From assembly GCA_047967505.1 (NCBI GenBank), contig CM106538.1: a stretch of DNA of 64,000 bases. One strand, written 5' to 3'. Position numbers and translations under genes: made by a program. The stretch is from Dipteris shenzhenensis. Lineage: Eukaryota > Polypodiophyta > Polypodiopsida > Gleicheniales. Shown here piece after piece: positions 10,742 to 21,093 of the stretch. The stretch's first letter is position 1. The number at the start of each line of letters is the position of its first letter. The notes under the pieces were generated by a model. That model had not been told where the DNA came from. It searched no databases and saw nothing but the letters and a program-made list of their open reading frames with translations.

Positions 10742-12445
10742 AAAAAATACATTCAAATTTTCGAATTGACAAAATTCTTTTATCAACCTTTGTTTAAGTT
10801 TCCCGTAAGTCGTGAAAAAAGGGAAAAGTACTTTGCCCATGCCTTCCATGCTCTTTGGTAAGGGGACAAAATTGCTAGGGTTCTACACGATGACGTTGAA
10901 AGACATTTGCCCACACTTTCCACACTCTTCTTGAAGAGGGCATAATGGCTCTTTGGGACAAATTACCTATGATGTAAGACATGGGAACACTTGAAGAAAC
11001 ACACTTTAAATCAAAATTGCTCATATGCAAAACATATCCAATGAATAAGTACATAATTACTAATGCCCTAGATGTAAAAGTAGATTACAAATATAGGGTA
11101 ATGATCTTAATAGAGGTCGAGATGGATATGAGTTGGAGATGAGGAGAATAATAAAAAAGAAGATGGCAACCAATTCAAAAGAAAAAAACAGCCCGATCAT
11201 GTGAATAAGAAAACGAAAAAGGTGAACTAGTTTGGTTGAAGATGTGAAAAAGAATAGCAATGAAGCATACTTATCTCCAATTTGGTTTCTTTTCAATCAT
11301 GCACCTCTTTATCTATGCCTTCTTCCTTCTCTTATTCTCCATGTCAATTCATAAAGACATTTATGGAAAAGAGGATAGCAAGTGGTTGCATTGAAAATAT
11401 TAGGAACAAAATTACTAACAAACACATAGGCTAGCTCCCTTTCATATCTTTTTCCTTGTTTTTAGTCATGGGCCTCATCAACACCTTCTTTATTCTCTTA
11501 TGCATGATGATTCTACATTTTATTCCAATTTAGTCACCGTCTTCTTCTTTATTCTTTCTATCTCCATCTTTGTTATTAGATTATCATTGGGATTATCATA
11601 CCTATATTCTTTTTCATCAATATACTTTTACACCCATGGTGTTGGCTACTTAAACACTTTGTTCATGGAGGCAAGGTTGATTTATTGTTGTGACATACTC
11701 AAAATGTGAGAGTTTTTTGTCATGTACTCCTCTTGGGAAGCATCAGCATCCTCACTTTAGATTCAAGTCCATTCACACCTTCTTTGTATTAGGTTTATCA
11801 TTACCTTCATCTCCACCCTTAATTTTTATTTTCACACTTTGTATTTGTCTTTTTCTAAAGAAGAATCAGACGAAAGTGAAGCTAAGGATAATGTAGTGCA
11901 AATGAGGTATGGATGGAGTTGGTGGACATGAAGATAAGGATGATAATGCTTTCAAGGAGAAGTACATGATAAAAGTAGCTCATAGTCTTGAGTATTTAAC
12001 AACAATAAAGGAACCCTCATTCAACAATAAGGAAGGTTCACAGAATAATATGTGAATATTGCACGTGTGCCTTTAAATTAAACTACCAAATTTTCAAATT
12101 ATGTGAATAGAAGGGGTTTTCAAATTAAACTACCAAATTTTTAGCATATTACAAAAGTATACTTATAGAAGGGTTCCTAAATGGGATTTAAAACAAAACC
12201 CATACATTTGTATAGAGAAAAGGGGTTGCTTTAAAGGCCTTAAATTTATAGATACTGGGGGTTTAAATAATACGCCTTGAATGCACATGCTATGTAGGTG
12301 AGCTTGGGGTAGTGTTTTTATCATAGAGTTAGTTATCTCTGGGGATTGATGCTTTCTAGGAGTGGGAGCCCAACAAACACCATGAATAAGTGTGTGTGTG
12401 TGTGTGTGTGTGTCTGTACGTACGTACATGCATACATATGTACAT
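10739..12445. other. AT-rich DNA without a supported gene
   Basis: Short frames only, none with a recognisable domain. A (GT)11 run lies at about 12,391-12,413 and a CATA/TACG-rich patch follows. Confidence 0.4.
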
Positions 12446-12447
12446 AC

Positions 12448-12800
12448 ACTACAACCATTGGCTTCATTTTCGACACTTTTCTCGACACAATGTACATTAA
12501 ATTTTTTTTCCAAAAACTCCTAAGTCGATATTAGCCTCAATATAAATGCTGATATTACAGTCGAAAAAAGTGCTACTATATCCATCAATAAATCAATTTT
12601 TGATGCTAATATGGATGGAAATATTGACTCTGGGAACCAGATTTCAATGCTTATATGGACAAAAATATTGACGTTGTCGGATGTTGTCAGGGAATTTGAA
12701 GCTATATTGACAAATATATTGATGCTTTAGATTTGGGGCAAAATTTTTTAAGGGCAGATTAGGGCTTATTAAGGCCCTAATCTGCCCTTCTATAAAAGGT
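12448..12800. mobile_element. Possible end of a degenerate CACTA element
   Basis: CACTACAACC at about 12,448 looks like the terminal bases of a CACTA transposon. It is followed by repeated TCGACA, TCGATAT and ATATTGACG-like motifs on both strands (12,468-12,722), as in subterminal repeat regions. A TNPA-like coding fragment lies 0.9 kb further in (13,406-13,976). The opposite terminus and a 3-bp target duplication were not found, so this is a suggestion only. Confidence 0.35.
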
Positions 12801-13405
12801 ATGTATTACAGTGTACTAGCCAATTTATATGTTTACATTCATTTTGAGTATAAAAGTTTCTATATTCTCTTTCATAATTCAGTACAAAATCTCATGTTTC
12901 CGTGAGTACTCTCTAGCCCTTTCTATATCCGACTACTCTAGCCTAGTCACTACTATTGTCCTGATCGTTTCTCCTACCCTCCTCATCACTCCCACCCCGC
13001 TCGTCATCCTCCCCTCCTCCTCTTTCCTCTCCAACTTTGGCATCCCCTTGGTGAGCTTGTTGCAAGAACTCATCTCCATCATCCTATTCTAGAAGCACAC
13101 GTGTCAGAGGTTAGTATATCCTAGTTGTTCAATTTGAGCATTTGAACAAAATGGGTATAGTAAGTTCTTACATTCAACAAGGGAACAAATTCCCCACTCA
13201 CCTCAAGTAAGTCGAACAAGGCTTGCGTATAATTGTCATATGCATACAAGTACTCCTTCGTGCACTATCTGCCCATTTTCATTTCTTGACATTATAAGCA
13301 TGCATGTTAATTTCATGATTTACCCCAAGCATTCCCAAATTACATGCAAAAATAAGTGAAAGAATAGGTACTTACAAAAAAATGATAAAATCTACCCTTC
13401 CTGCC
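12801..13405. other. No recognised feature
   Basis: An 87-codon plus frame (12,829-13,092) is hydrophobic and Ser/Pro-rich but has no family motif. Confidence 0.35.
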
Positions 13406-13976
13406 TCAGCCTAGGTGGGATTGTCCCACTTTACTCTTCCTTGCAGCAGTTGCCTTCTTTTGCTGATCGTACTTCTGTGGAGTCTTGAGTTCTTTCTTTA
13501 CAATCTTTGAATCATAGTCATGGACCCATGCAAGCTTTGACTCCCTTGCCTTTGATTTTTTGTGGATTTGGTCTTTCCACGATTTCAGTAAGGCATGCAT
13601 CTTGTTCAACATCGACCTGGAGTCAAACTCTAGGTTCTCACTAGGCACTAGGAACTGCTTCCTCAGTGACTTCAAAATATAATCTTTTTTTTTTTTTGGG
13701 CTACTTTCAAAAATCCATGACGACCCTCTTGAATTCAAAATGGCAAAGGCCATGCATGCGATTAACTAACCGCTTACATCTATCATCCATAATTATTTGA
13801 TACTCCTTACTAACTGAATAGGGGAGGTTGGTGGATGTTTGGGAGTCTACTTGAGAACCCTCTGTGGCACTCGTTGTACTAGAGACTGAGTGTCTGCATT
13901 GATGCCTCTTGCTCTCTTTCCCACGAGGTCCTCCTTGAGTGTTTCCTTGGGAGATCTCAAAAGAGGTCGGTGGCAT
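13406..13976 (-). pseudogene. TNPA-like (plant transposase family, En/Spm) coding fragment, tentative
   Basis: Two overlapping minus-strand frames (13,707-13,976 and 13,406-13,753) read as one basic protein broken near a T/A homopolymer at 13,685-13,698. The C-terminal part has the layout of the plant TNPA-type transposase family: a basic helix-rich stretch with LLKSWKDQIHKK, then TPQKYDQQKK and ARKSKVGQSHLG, like the usual KxNRxKxxHxxGS ending. TNPA proteins bind subterminal repeats and help the transposase synapse the ends. The match is by pattern only and the copy is not intact. Confidence 0.4.
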
Positions 13977-14646
13977 TGCCTCTCCTCTTCAAACTCACGA
14001 AGGACTCTTCCTCTCGTTCGGATCAAGATGCGTGAGTAGTTTATGCGCCTTCTCCATACTACTACTAGTGGTAGTATCATTAGAGACTCTTTCTACCTCC
14101 TCCACTAGATCCTTCACTTGCCATCCTTCACGGAGGTAGAAGAGAGTTTATTTAGAAGAAGGATAAGGAAAACGAGAAAAGAGGAGAGATTTTATTTAAA
14201 TTTTAGAATGCATGAAGATTTCAATAGGCATGTTTTCTAGCAAGATGGGGGTTCAAGGGATCCATCCACTTCAACATTGTGTTCCCTAGAAAACCTCACC
14301 CCTAGAAAATATGTAATGAAAACAATGGAGAAGAGAGGAAGGGTGTAAAGCTTATACTTGTGCATAAATCTTGTGCATGAGTGTAAGCTTTATGCATATG
14401 CAAGAAGCTTTTGCTTATGCATGAAGAGCATGAGCTTAACGTATATAGAAATTGAAGGGAAAATAGAAGAGGGGGGAGGGGAGAAAGGGTCATATGCCCA
14501 CTCACTTGCTAAACATAAGGCATTGCAAGTGGCCAATTTGAAAGATCAAATTCATGCAAGAGAGAGGAGAGATAGACAGACTTACCTCAAAATGTAAAGT
14601 GATGGCTATGAGGTGGTTCTCTCTTGTAACAAAAGCAAGCCTAAAC
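13977..14646. other. Non-coding, no gene seen
   Basis: Continues as short frames with purine-rich runs. ATGCATAAGC and GTGCATGAG repeats at 14,360-14,430 form small inverted motifs of no clear meaning. Confidence 0.35.
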
Positions 14647-14659
14647 ACACAATTCAACA

Positions 14660-14974
14660 TAAGAGGTAAGGGAGGAAAGGGGAGAGAGAAGGAAGAGGGG
14701 GGCGGAGGGAAGGGAGGGAAGAGAATGGAGAAGGAAAGGGGAGACGTAGAGAAAGAGTGGAAAGGGAGGAAAGGGAGGAAAGGGGAGAGAGAAGAAAGGG
14801 AAGAGAGGAAGGGGAAAGAGGGAGGAAAGGGGAGAGAGGGAAATAAAAGGGAGTGAGGGGAGGAAAAGGGAGAGAGGAAGGGGAAAAAGGGAGGAAAGAG
14901 GAGAGATCAAAAGAGAGAGGAAGAGAGGAAGGGGAAAAGGGAGGAAAGAGGAGAGATCAAAAGGGAGTGAGGGA
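14660..14974. repeat. 315-bp almost pure purine tract
   Basis: The plus strand is almost only A and G, built from variants of GGGAGGAAAGGGGAGAGAG. There are internal repeats, including two copies of AGGAGAGATCAAAAG about 50 bp apart (near 14,897 and 14,949). The frames on both strands here (Glu/Gly/Lys on plus, Ser/Pro/Leu/Phe on minus) are compositional artefacts. Long mirror-like purine tracts can form intramolecular triplexes. Confidence 0.9.
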
Positions 14975-15236
14975 GAGAAAAGCTCGGGGGGGTCACTATG
15001 TATAAACCCTCTATACCACGTGCGTTCAAGGCATATTTCTAAAATCCCTTATCTGTAAATTTTTCATTAATAAAATGTACCCCTTTTCTATACAAATCTG
15101 TAAATTTTTTCCAAAACTATTTGAAATAGTCCCTTATGTATATTTATTTCTGTAAATTTTAGAAATAAAAAATATCCTTCTGTTGAACTCACGTGATAGG
15201 GTTACATATGATGAGTGACCCCCCCGAGGAGAAAAG
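14975..15236. mobile_element. MITE-like element, 246 bp, with an 8-bp target duplication
   Basis: The element is 14,983-15,228. Its ends are perfect 15-bp inverted repeats CTCGGGGGGGTCACT. Imperfect inverted similarity continues inward, with ACCCT and CACGTG at matching places in both arms. The flanks carry the same 8 bp, GAGAAAAG, at 14,975-14,982 and 15,229-15,236. There is no coding capacity and the centre is AT-rich. An 8-bp duplication is typical of hAT elements, although the terminal bases are not the usual CAGGG type. The flank is purine-rich, so a chance 8-bp match is not impossible, but an exact match abutting both ends is strong evidence. Confidence 0.8.
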
Positions 15237-15429
15237 AGCTTGGAAGGGGAGAGGGGGGGAATTTTGTTTTCTATTCCAAACCCATCTCTTCCCTATGCCT
15301 CTACCCCTCCCTGTCTTCCCTATTGCATGTAGAAAATAGGGGGAAAAACCACAGAACAAGCCCTTAAGAAGGATAGAGCCCACAAACTCATTAAGGACGC
15401 AATGCCATATCAGCTGATAGCAGGCCAAC
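15237..15429. other. Spacer between the MITE and the Gypsy integrase
   Basis: No feature. It is purine-rich at first, then becomes the 5' decayed edge of the Gypsy coding region. Confidence 0.3.
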
Positions 15430-16173
15430 TATACCGCAAGGGCAAGGATGGCATCCTGCAAAGACGTGTGCAAGCATGAATACATTGATGTGCTTGAGGA
15501 AGCCCACTCAGGAATCACAGGTTGTCATTCTGCTACTGATGTTACAGCATGTAAGGTGCTCCAAGCAGGCCTTTGGTGGCTGAATCTCTTCAGAGACGTG
15601 ACCAAATTCATCAAATGGTGCAACCTTTGCTAACATATCCAAATCCCACACAAGGTGGACATGATGCTCGTGACCGGAATCTTGACTGATCAACCCTTCA
15701 AGAAATGGGGCATTGATTTTATGGGACCCATAAGCCCAACAGCTAAGGGAACTAGCACCAGATACATCATCTTGGCCACTGATTACTTCACCAAGTGGGT
15801 AGAAGGGAGAGCCACCCTGAAGGCCGATGTGCGATCCACGGCCAAATTCTTATATGAACATGTCATCACGCAGTTTGGATGTCCCTTGGAGTTAGTCAAC
15901 GACCGAGGAACTCATTTCCTCAATGAAACGATAACAATCTTGACTAGTGAGTTTATGATCATACATAGGAAGTCAATGCCATACTACCCTAGGGCAAATG
16001 GCTTGGTTGAGAGCTCCAATAAAACTTGTTGTAATATCATCACTTGTACGGTAGAGGCCAGTCATACCGACTGGGAGCATAAGCTCATAGCAATGTTATG
16101 GGCCTACAAAACATCGTACAAAGTGGCCACACACTGTAGCCCCTTTAGCCTAGACTTTAGGTGGACGCGATGA
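15430..16173 (+). pseudogene. Gypsy integrase (zinc-binding region and catalytic core)
   Basis: The first frame reads like the H2C2 zinc-binding region of a Ty3/Gypsy integrase (H-x3-H at HSGITGCH, then WCNLC at about 15,620). An in-frame TAA follows at once. The next frame (15,655-16,173) is the rve core: WGIDFMGPI, DYFTKWVEG, VNDRGTHF with the second catalytic Asp, and YYPRANGLVESSNK with the catalytic Glu. This is the strand-transfer enzyme that inserts retroelement cDNA. The frame breaks again just after LDFRWTR. No reverse transcriptase is present upstream. Confidence 0.85.
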
Positions 16174-16375
16174 TGCCAATGGAGTATGTAGTGCCTAGCC
16201 TCTACCTTACTATTAAGGAAAGACATAGAGAATGCATGAGTAGAACGGCTAGTTGACCTCGAAAGGTTAGAAGAGACAAGGTTACAATGCAGCCTACTCT
16301 CTATGGGTAGAAAAGGCCTGGTGCAAAAAGTGGTTTGGCTACAACCTCAAGAACAAGGACCTGGCACAGGGAGAG

Positions 16376-16761
16376 TTGGCACTCCTCTACAGTGTCCGTA
16401 ATACCAAGCACAAGCTAAAGTACCGAGGTATAGGTCCCTATCATGTGGTCGAGATCATGCCACAAGGGTCGTGCCGAATAGCCACCCTTGATGGGAGAGA
16501 AATGGATGGCTACCTTAATGGGAGAAAATTAAAAAGATATTATGGGCCGCTCACACTCTCTACCCTCAAGCCATGCATAGAGAAAAAGAACTCAAGGTCG
16601 AGGTGGCCAGGATGAAACACCAGGCCATCAAGGAAGCCAAAGCCCATAACGCTAAGCTCCCACAACGTAAGAAAATGACACTACTTAAGGCAATGACTGA
16701 ACAGGTGGAACTAACGGATAAGCTAATAGTAGAACCAACTAGGTTGCTTGTTCAACTGTAG
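16376..16761 (+). pseudogene. Gypsy integrase C-terminal region and linker
   Basis: The 79-codon frame at 16,376-16,615 resembles the C-terminal end of plant Gypsy integrases (KYRGIGPYHVVEI, then GYLNGRKLKRYYGP). It leads into an overlapping charged frame (16,573-16,761) with alternating Lys/Glu, probably helical. The core and this segment are separated by frame breaks between 16,173 and 16,376. Confidence 0.65.
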
Positions 16762-17025
16762 GTTCCATGCATGTGCATCAAAGCACTTGTAGATCTAGGA
16801 GCGAGCCACAACTTCATATCCCATGAGGTATGGGAAAAGCTATAGCTACCCCTAACCCTCACTATCGCTTCAGTAAGAGCTATCAATAGCCAACTCATAC
16901 AAACCTTGGGTTTTCTAAATTTAAGTCTAATGATTGTTTGCCAGGCAATAGAATTACGCTTTTATGTTCTCCCCACGGAAGCAACTCATGAACAGACCAT
17001 ATTGGGAAGAACCTAATGCTATGCC
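16762..17025 (+). pseudogene. Retropepsin-like fragment placed after the integrase
   Basis: In the same direction as the integrase, the reading KALVDLGASHNFISHEVW (about 16,780-16,833) matches the plant Gypsy protease active-site strand ALVDSGASHNFIS, with Leu in place of the Ser/Thr after the catalytic Asp. The downstream ILGRT recalls the ILG flap-side strand of the fold. Several stops interrupt it. Gypsy elements normally have the protease before the reverse transcriptase, so its position after the integrase is unusual. Confidence 0.6.
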
Positions 17026-17468
17026 GTGAACTATCGAATTGACTGGCACACCCAAACTACTTCGTTCACAAGTGGTCGTAGAACGGTAGTAGTCCCGATG
17101 AGTGGACTAAGTCCTACTCCTTCAGGCCCACCCTCGCCGGTCCATGGAAACGAAGTTACACAAGAGGGTCGACCGGAAGCCCCATCTACTCCCAACCCCC
17201 GAGTCCAACCCCGAAGGGAGAAGAAAGCCATCCAGAGTGGCAAACCGGTGCCATTGCCCATTTTGCTGCCATTACCGTCCTCCACTCAGGATACTTGTGA
17301 AGAACAAGTACAAGCGGCTATCCTTAGTGCTCAACTGGACCCAACACCTAGAGGAGGTCCAAGTAGCACAGAAGGTCACAATCACTCCAGAAACATCTCT
17401 TCCAAAAGCATCCGTTCCAACAAGAAGAACTCACTGTCATCCTGCGCTTCGCACTCCAAGCTCCAATC
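17026..17468 (+). other. Pro/Ser-rich continuation of the Gypsy relic
   Basis: A plus-strand frame (17,026-17,550) continues with low-complexity Pro/Ser/Thr sequence and no domain. Its last part runs into the LTR fragment at 17,469, so the frame as a whole is not a gene. Confidence 0.4.
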
Positions 17469-17643
17469 TGACGTAGAAGAGGGAGAGAGTAGGAGTTTGG
17501 GAGTGAGGAGAGGAGACACACCCACAGTAGACACCAATAGGTGGGGATAAACAATGGGTGGTACCTCCCCAAGTACACACAGTAGTATATATATCTTTGG
17601 ATAAGGCTAGGACCACTAGGCACTAAGTACAATGCATACTTAG
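17469..17643 (-). repeat. Truncated copy of the 237-bp LTR family
   Basis: Starts TGACGTAGAAGAGGG like the inverted LTR at 1,876 and follows it closely for about 175 bp. It stops at GCATACTTAGTG, where the next LTR begins. About 60 bp of the family LTR are missing. Confidence 0.85.
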
Positions 17644-17813
17644 TGAGAGTACTCTCAACGGAAGCAAGAACGGAAGAAGGAGAGAGAGAGACAGAGAGCC
17701 ACACAAGTTTGGTGGGTGCAGAACCACCCTAATCTTCTTTTTCATTCATTTATATATGTGTTTGAGTATTGTACATAACTGGGGTTAAGGCACAGTAACC
17801 TTTAACCCCCACA
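17644..17813 (-). repeat. 3' LTR of the Copia element (170 bp)
   Basis: On the minus strand it starts TGTGGGGGTTAAAGG and ends in GAGAGTACTCTCA, so it has TG...CA ends. It lies directly after a polypurine tract, TTTAAGGGGAGGT (complement of 17,814-17,826), and 52 bp past the stop codon of the pol frame. The outer 14 bases, TGAGAGTACTCTCA, are themselves palindromic. No matching 5' LTR was found upstream of the gag frame. Confidence 0.75.
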
Positions 17814-17865
17814 ACCTCCCCTTAAAGGACAATGTGCCTTTAAGGGAGAACAACCAGTGAGCATA

Positions 17866-20800
17866 CTATCCAATGCCCATCAATACACGACAATACTCAA
17901 ACCGCTGACTAGGTAGACTCTTCGTCAGCATATCTGTAGGGTTATCATCTGTATAAACCTTGACAAGCTCTATGCGCTTGTCCTCAAGTACCTCCCTGAT
18001 GAAATGGTACCTGACTTCAATGTGTTTGGTCTTTGCATGAAAGACCGGATTCCGTGCTAGCTGAATAGCACTCATGGAATCACTATGCAATGTCGGTACA
18101 CCTGTATGAATCCCCAAGTCTCCCACTAGCCGATCAAGCCATATAGCCTCCTTGCAACCCTCTGTGGCTGCAACATACTCAGCCTCTGTGGTAGACAAAG
18201 CAACGCACTTCTGTGTGCGAGACATCCACGACACTACACCACCTGCAAAGATGAACACATAACTAGAAGTGGATCTCCTACTATCCACATGCCCTGCATA
18301 GTCTGAATCTGTGTACCCAAGTACACGCCTGTCTCCTTTACCAAAGCAAATGCACATCTCCTTGGTACCCTTCATGTACCTCATGATGCACTTAACTGCC
18401 TCCCAATGCCTCTTTCCTGGATTAGCCATATACCGGCTAACAACTCCCACTGCAAATGCAATGTCTGGTCTAGTAGCTATCATAGCATACATAAGACTCC
18501 CAACTGCTGATGCATAAGGAACCTTGGCCATCATGGCCCTCTCCTCATCTGATTTGGGACTATCTGTATGACTCAGTTTCACATATGGAGGCAATGGAGT
18601 ACTCACTGCCTTCCCCCCCTCCATATTGAAACGCTGTAATACTTTTGTAACATACTCTTTTTGTGAAAGCCAAAGGAGTTTCCTACTCCGATCACGCGTG
18701 ATGCGCATACCAAGAATATGACCTGCAAGTCCCAAGTCCTTCATATCAAAGGCCTCATGCAACTTGGCCTTTAATGCATCTAGCTCATAAGTATTCTTGC
18801 TAGCCAATAGCATATCATCCACATATAGTGCCAGGATTATCAGGCTATTATCCTTAGCCCTTTTAGTGTAGAGGCAGTGATCAATTTCACTCCTTCTAAA
18901 ACCTTGGGATTGAATGAAAGCATCAAACTTCTGATACCATTCTCTAGGTGCTTGCTTAAGACCATAGAGACTCTTCTTCAGTTTGCAAACTAAATGCTCT
19001 TTGCCCTTTTCTTCAAAGCCTTCCGGCTGCACCATGTAAATTTCCTCATGCAAATCCCCATGTAAGAAAGCTGTCTTGACATCCATCTGCATAAGCTCCA
19101 TATCCTCTGATGCCACTAGTCCAAGCATGCATCTAAGTGCGGTCATCTTCACAACCGGAGAGAATATCTCATCAAAGTCCACACCCTTCTCTTGCTTGAA
19201 CCCTTTAGCAACCAAACGGGCCTTGTATCTAGGCACATCATCACCTGTGACCTTCATTTTGTAGACCCATTTACATGGCAATGCTTTCTTTCCATGTGGC
19301 AAAGAAACTAAGTCCCAAGTCTTATTCTTCATAAGTGAACTCATCTCTGATTGCATAGCATACTCCCACTTGCGTTGATCCTCACGCATCATAGCCTCTC
19401 TGTAGCAAGAAGGCTCCTTGCAATCAGTAAGCATCACATAGTCTACCCCTAGAACAAACCTATCAGGCGGTCTAGACACTCTAGATGATCTTCTCAAGGG
19501 CATTTCAGCTTGCTGTCCCACTTGCATATCAGCCACATTTGGCTCATCATTTCCACCAATAGATGATCCATCATCTACCCTTGATTGTATACCTGTGGGA
19601 GTACTTGGTTGTACCATTTCTTGCACATTTGGTGCATGGACAGCTTGCTGCCTATCAACATATGTAGGTGGATTCACATCCTGGAAAGTGATTCTCCTCA
19701 TTTCCACATCCCTCATGGGTGCCTTATGCATCTTCTTCTCATTGAAGACCACATCATGGCTGCGTATGATCTTCTTTGCTTCTGGATCCCAGAGACGATA
19801 GCCCATCTCTCCACTTTCACCATAACCCAGAAAAATGCATTTCCTAGACTTAGGATCTAGCTTCTTTCGAAGCTCTTTTGGCACATGTGCATATGCCTCA
19901 CACCCAAATATACGCAAATGAGAGTAAGAGGGCTTCTTGCCACTCCATGCCTCTTCAGGAATACCACCATCCAAACTCTTACTAGGTGATCTATTGATCA
20001 CATGCACTGCAGTCTTCATTGCCTCAGCCCAAAAACCACCAGAAAGACTTGCATTGGAAAGCATGCATTGCAACCTTTCTTGAATGGTACGGTTCATCTT
20101 TTCTGCAACTGGATTTTGCTCTGGAGTACGAGGGGATGTAAGCTCCCTCTTAATCCCACGAGTATCACAGAAATGCTGAAAGTCATGAGAGAGATACTCT
20201 CCACCATTGTCAGTCCGTAGGCATTTAAGCGTTCTACCTGACTGATTCTCAACCAAGGCTAGCCATTTCTGAAATACCTGGAATACATCACTCTTCCGAG
20301 CTATAGCATAAGCCCACACTTTCCTAGTTGCATCATCAATGAATGTCACATAGTATTCAGCCCCGCCTAATGACCGTGTAGGCATGGGACCACATACGTC
20401 TGAATGCACCAAATCAAGCATTTCAAACTCTTTCTTTCCCCTTCTTTTATGGGCTGATTTAGTCTGCTTCCCATAGAGACAATGCTCACAAAATTCAAAA
20501 TCAGAGAAACTCAAATGCGGTACATAACCCAAACGGCATAAGAGTTTCATTCCATTCTGGCTCATGTGCCCCAACCTGCAATGCCACAAAGAAGTGCTTG
20601 GCTGCTCGGTTATTGCAACAACATGATCAAATACCCCTGATACATGTAAGGGATACAAAGTCCCACACTTGGCACCCCTGGCCAAAAGCATAGAGCCCTT
20701 TTGAATTTTCCAACTCTGAAAGCCAAAAGTGGTGTGAAAACCAGCATCATCTAGCTGACCCACTGAAATAAGACTCTTGGTCAGCTTAGGCACATGTCTC

Positions 20801-21093
20801 ACATGTTTCAAAACAAATGCAGACCCATTTGCAAAAGAAAACTTTATGTCACCTGCTCCCACTATGTCACATGCATAGTCATTTCCAAGATGCACACAAC
20901 CTGTCTTTCCACTGTCATAAGTGGAGAACCATTCCCTATGGGGAGTAACATGGAATGAAGCACCAGAATCCAAAATCCAATTCTGGGAATATGCATCATC
21001 TGAAGTGGTAAGCAACTCTGCAGATAAACTAGACATGAAGAGAACATCATTGTCACTATCACGTGCGACTGCATTGATCTCCTCGATCTTCAC
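17866..21093 (-). CDS. Copia polyprotein: protease, integrase, reverse transcriptase, RNase H
   Basis: 1,075 codons without a break. The first codon is GTG and the frame stays open upstream, so no true start is defined. Protease active site LDSGAS (Asp 42). GAG-pre-integrase and zinc region with His 171, His 176, Cys 202 and Cys 205. Integrase core with Asp 232, Asp 295 and Glu 331 (D-62-D-35-E). Reverse transcriptase from about 600, with [14 protein letters not shown] (Asp 671) and YVDD (757-760). RNase H near the end, with GYTDSDYAG and STTEAEYVA. All key residues are present, so this pol could be active. It makes element cDNA in cytoplasmic particles and integrates it in the nucleus. Its own gag is missing: just upstream sits the 5' half of another Copia element. 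Confidence 0.93.
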   Translation of the reverse strand: MKIEEINAVARDSDNDVLFMSSLSAELLTTSDDAYSQNWILDSGASFHVTPHREWFSTYDSGKTGCVHLGNDYACDIVGAGDIKFSFANGSAFVLKHVRHVPKLTKSLISVGQLDDAGFHTTFGFQSWKIQKGSMLLARGAKCGTLYPLHVSGVFDHVVAITEQPSTSLWHCRLGHMSQNGMKLLCRLGYVPHLSFSDFEFCEHCLYGKQTKSAHKRRGKKEFEMLDLVHSDVCGPMPTRSLGGAEYYVTFIDDATRKVWAYAIARKSDVFQVFQKWLALVENQSGRTLKCLRTDNGGEYLSHDFQHFCDTRGIKRELTSPRTPEQNPVAEKMNRTIQERLQCMLSNASLSGGFWAEAMKTAVHVINRSPSKSLDGGIPEEAWSGKKPSYSHLRIFGCEAYAHVPKELRKKLDPKSRKCIFLGYGESGEMGYRLWDPEAKKIIRSHDVVFNEKKMHKAPMRDVEMRRITFQDVNPPTYVDRQQAVHAPNVQEMVQPSTPTGIQSRVDDGSSIGGNDEPNVADMQVGQQAEMPLRRSSRVSRPPDRFVLGVDYVMLTDCKEPSCYREAMMREDQRKWEYAMQSEMSSLMKNKTWDLVSLPHGKKALPCKWVYKMKVTGDDVPRYKARLVAKGFKQEKGVDFDEIFSPVVKMTALRCMLGLVASEDMELMQMDVKTAFLHGDLHEEIYMVQPEGFEEKGKEHLVCKLKKSLYGLKQAPREWYQKFDAFIQSQGFRRSEIDHCLYTKRAKDNSLIILALYVDDMLLASKNTYELDALKAKLHEAFDMKDLGLAGHILGMRITRDRSRKLLWLSQKEYVTKVLQRFNMEGGKAVSTPLPPYVKLSHTDSPKSDEERAMMAKVPYASAVGSLMYAMIATRPDIAFAVGVVSRYMANPGKRHWEAVKCIMRYMKGTKEMCICFGKGDRRVLGYTDSDYAGHVDSRRSTSSYVFIFAGGVVSWMSRTQKCVALSTTEAEYVAATEGCKEAIWLDRLVGDLGIHTGVPTLHSDSMSAIQLARNPVFHAKTKHIEVRYHFIREVLEDKRIELVKVYTDDNPTDMLTKSLPSQRFEYCRVLMGIG

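Noticed and set aside
12790-12815. CAGTG at about 12,809 as the second end of the 12,448 CACTA candidate
   Set aside because: Flanking triplets differ (ACA against TAC) and the bases inside the ends do not match.
14554-14910. Glu/Gly/Lys-rich (plus) and Ser/Pro/Leu-rich (minus) frames
   Set aside because: Pure products of the polypurine tract, open on both strands at once.
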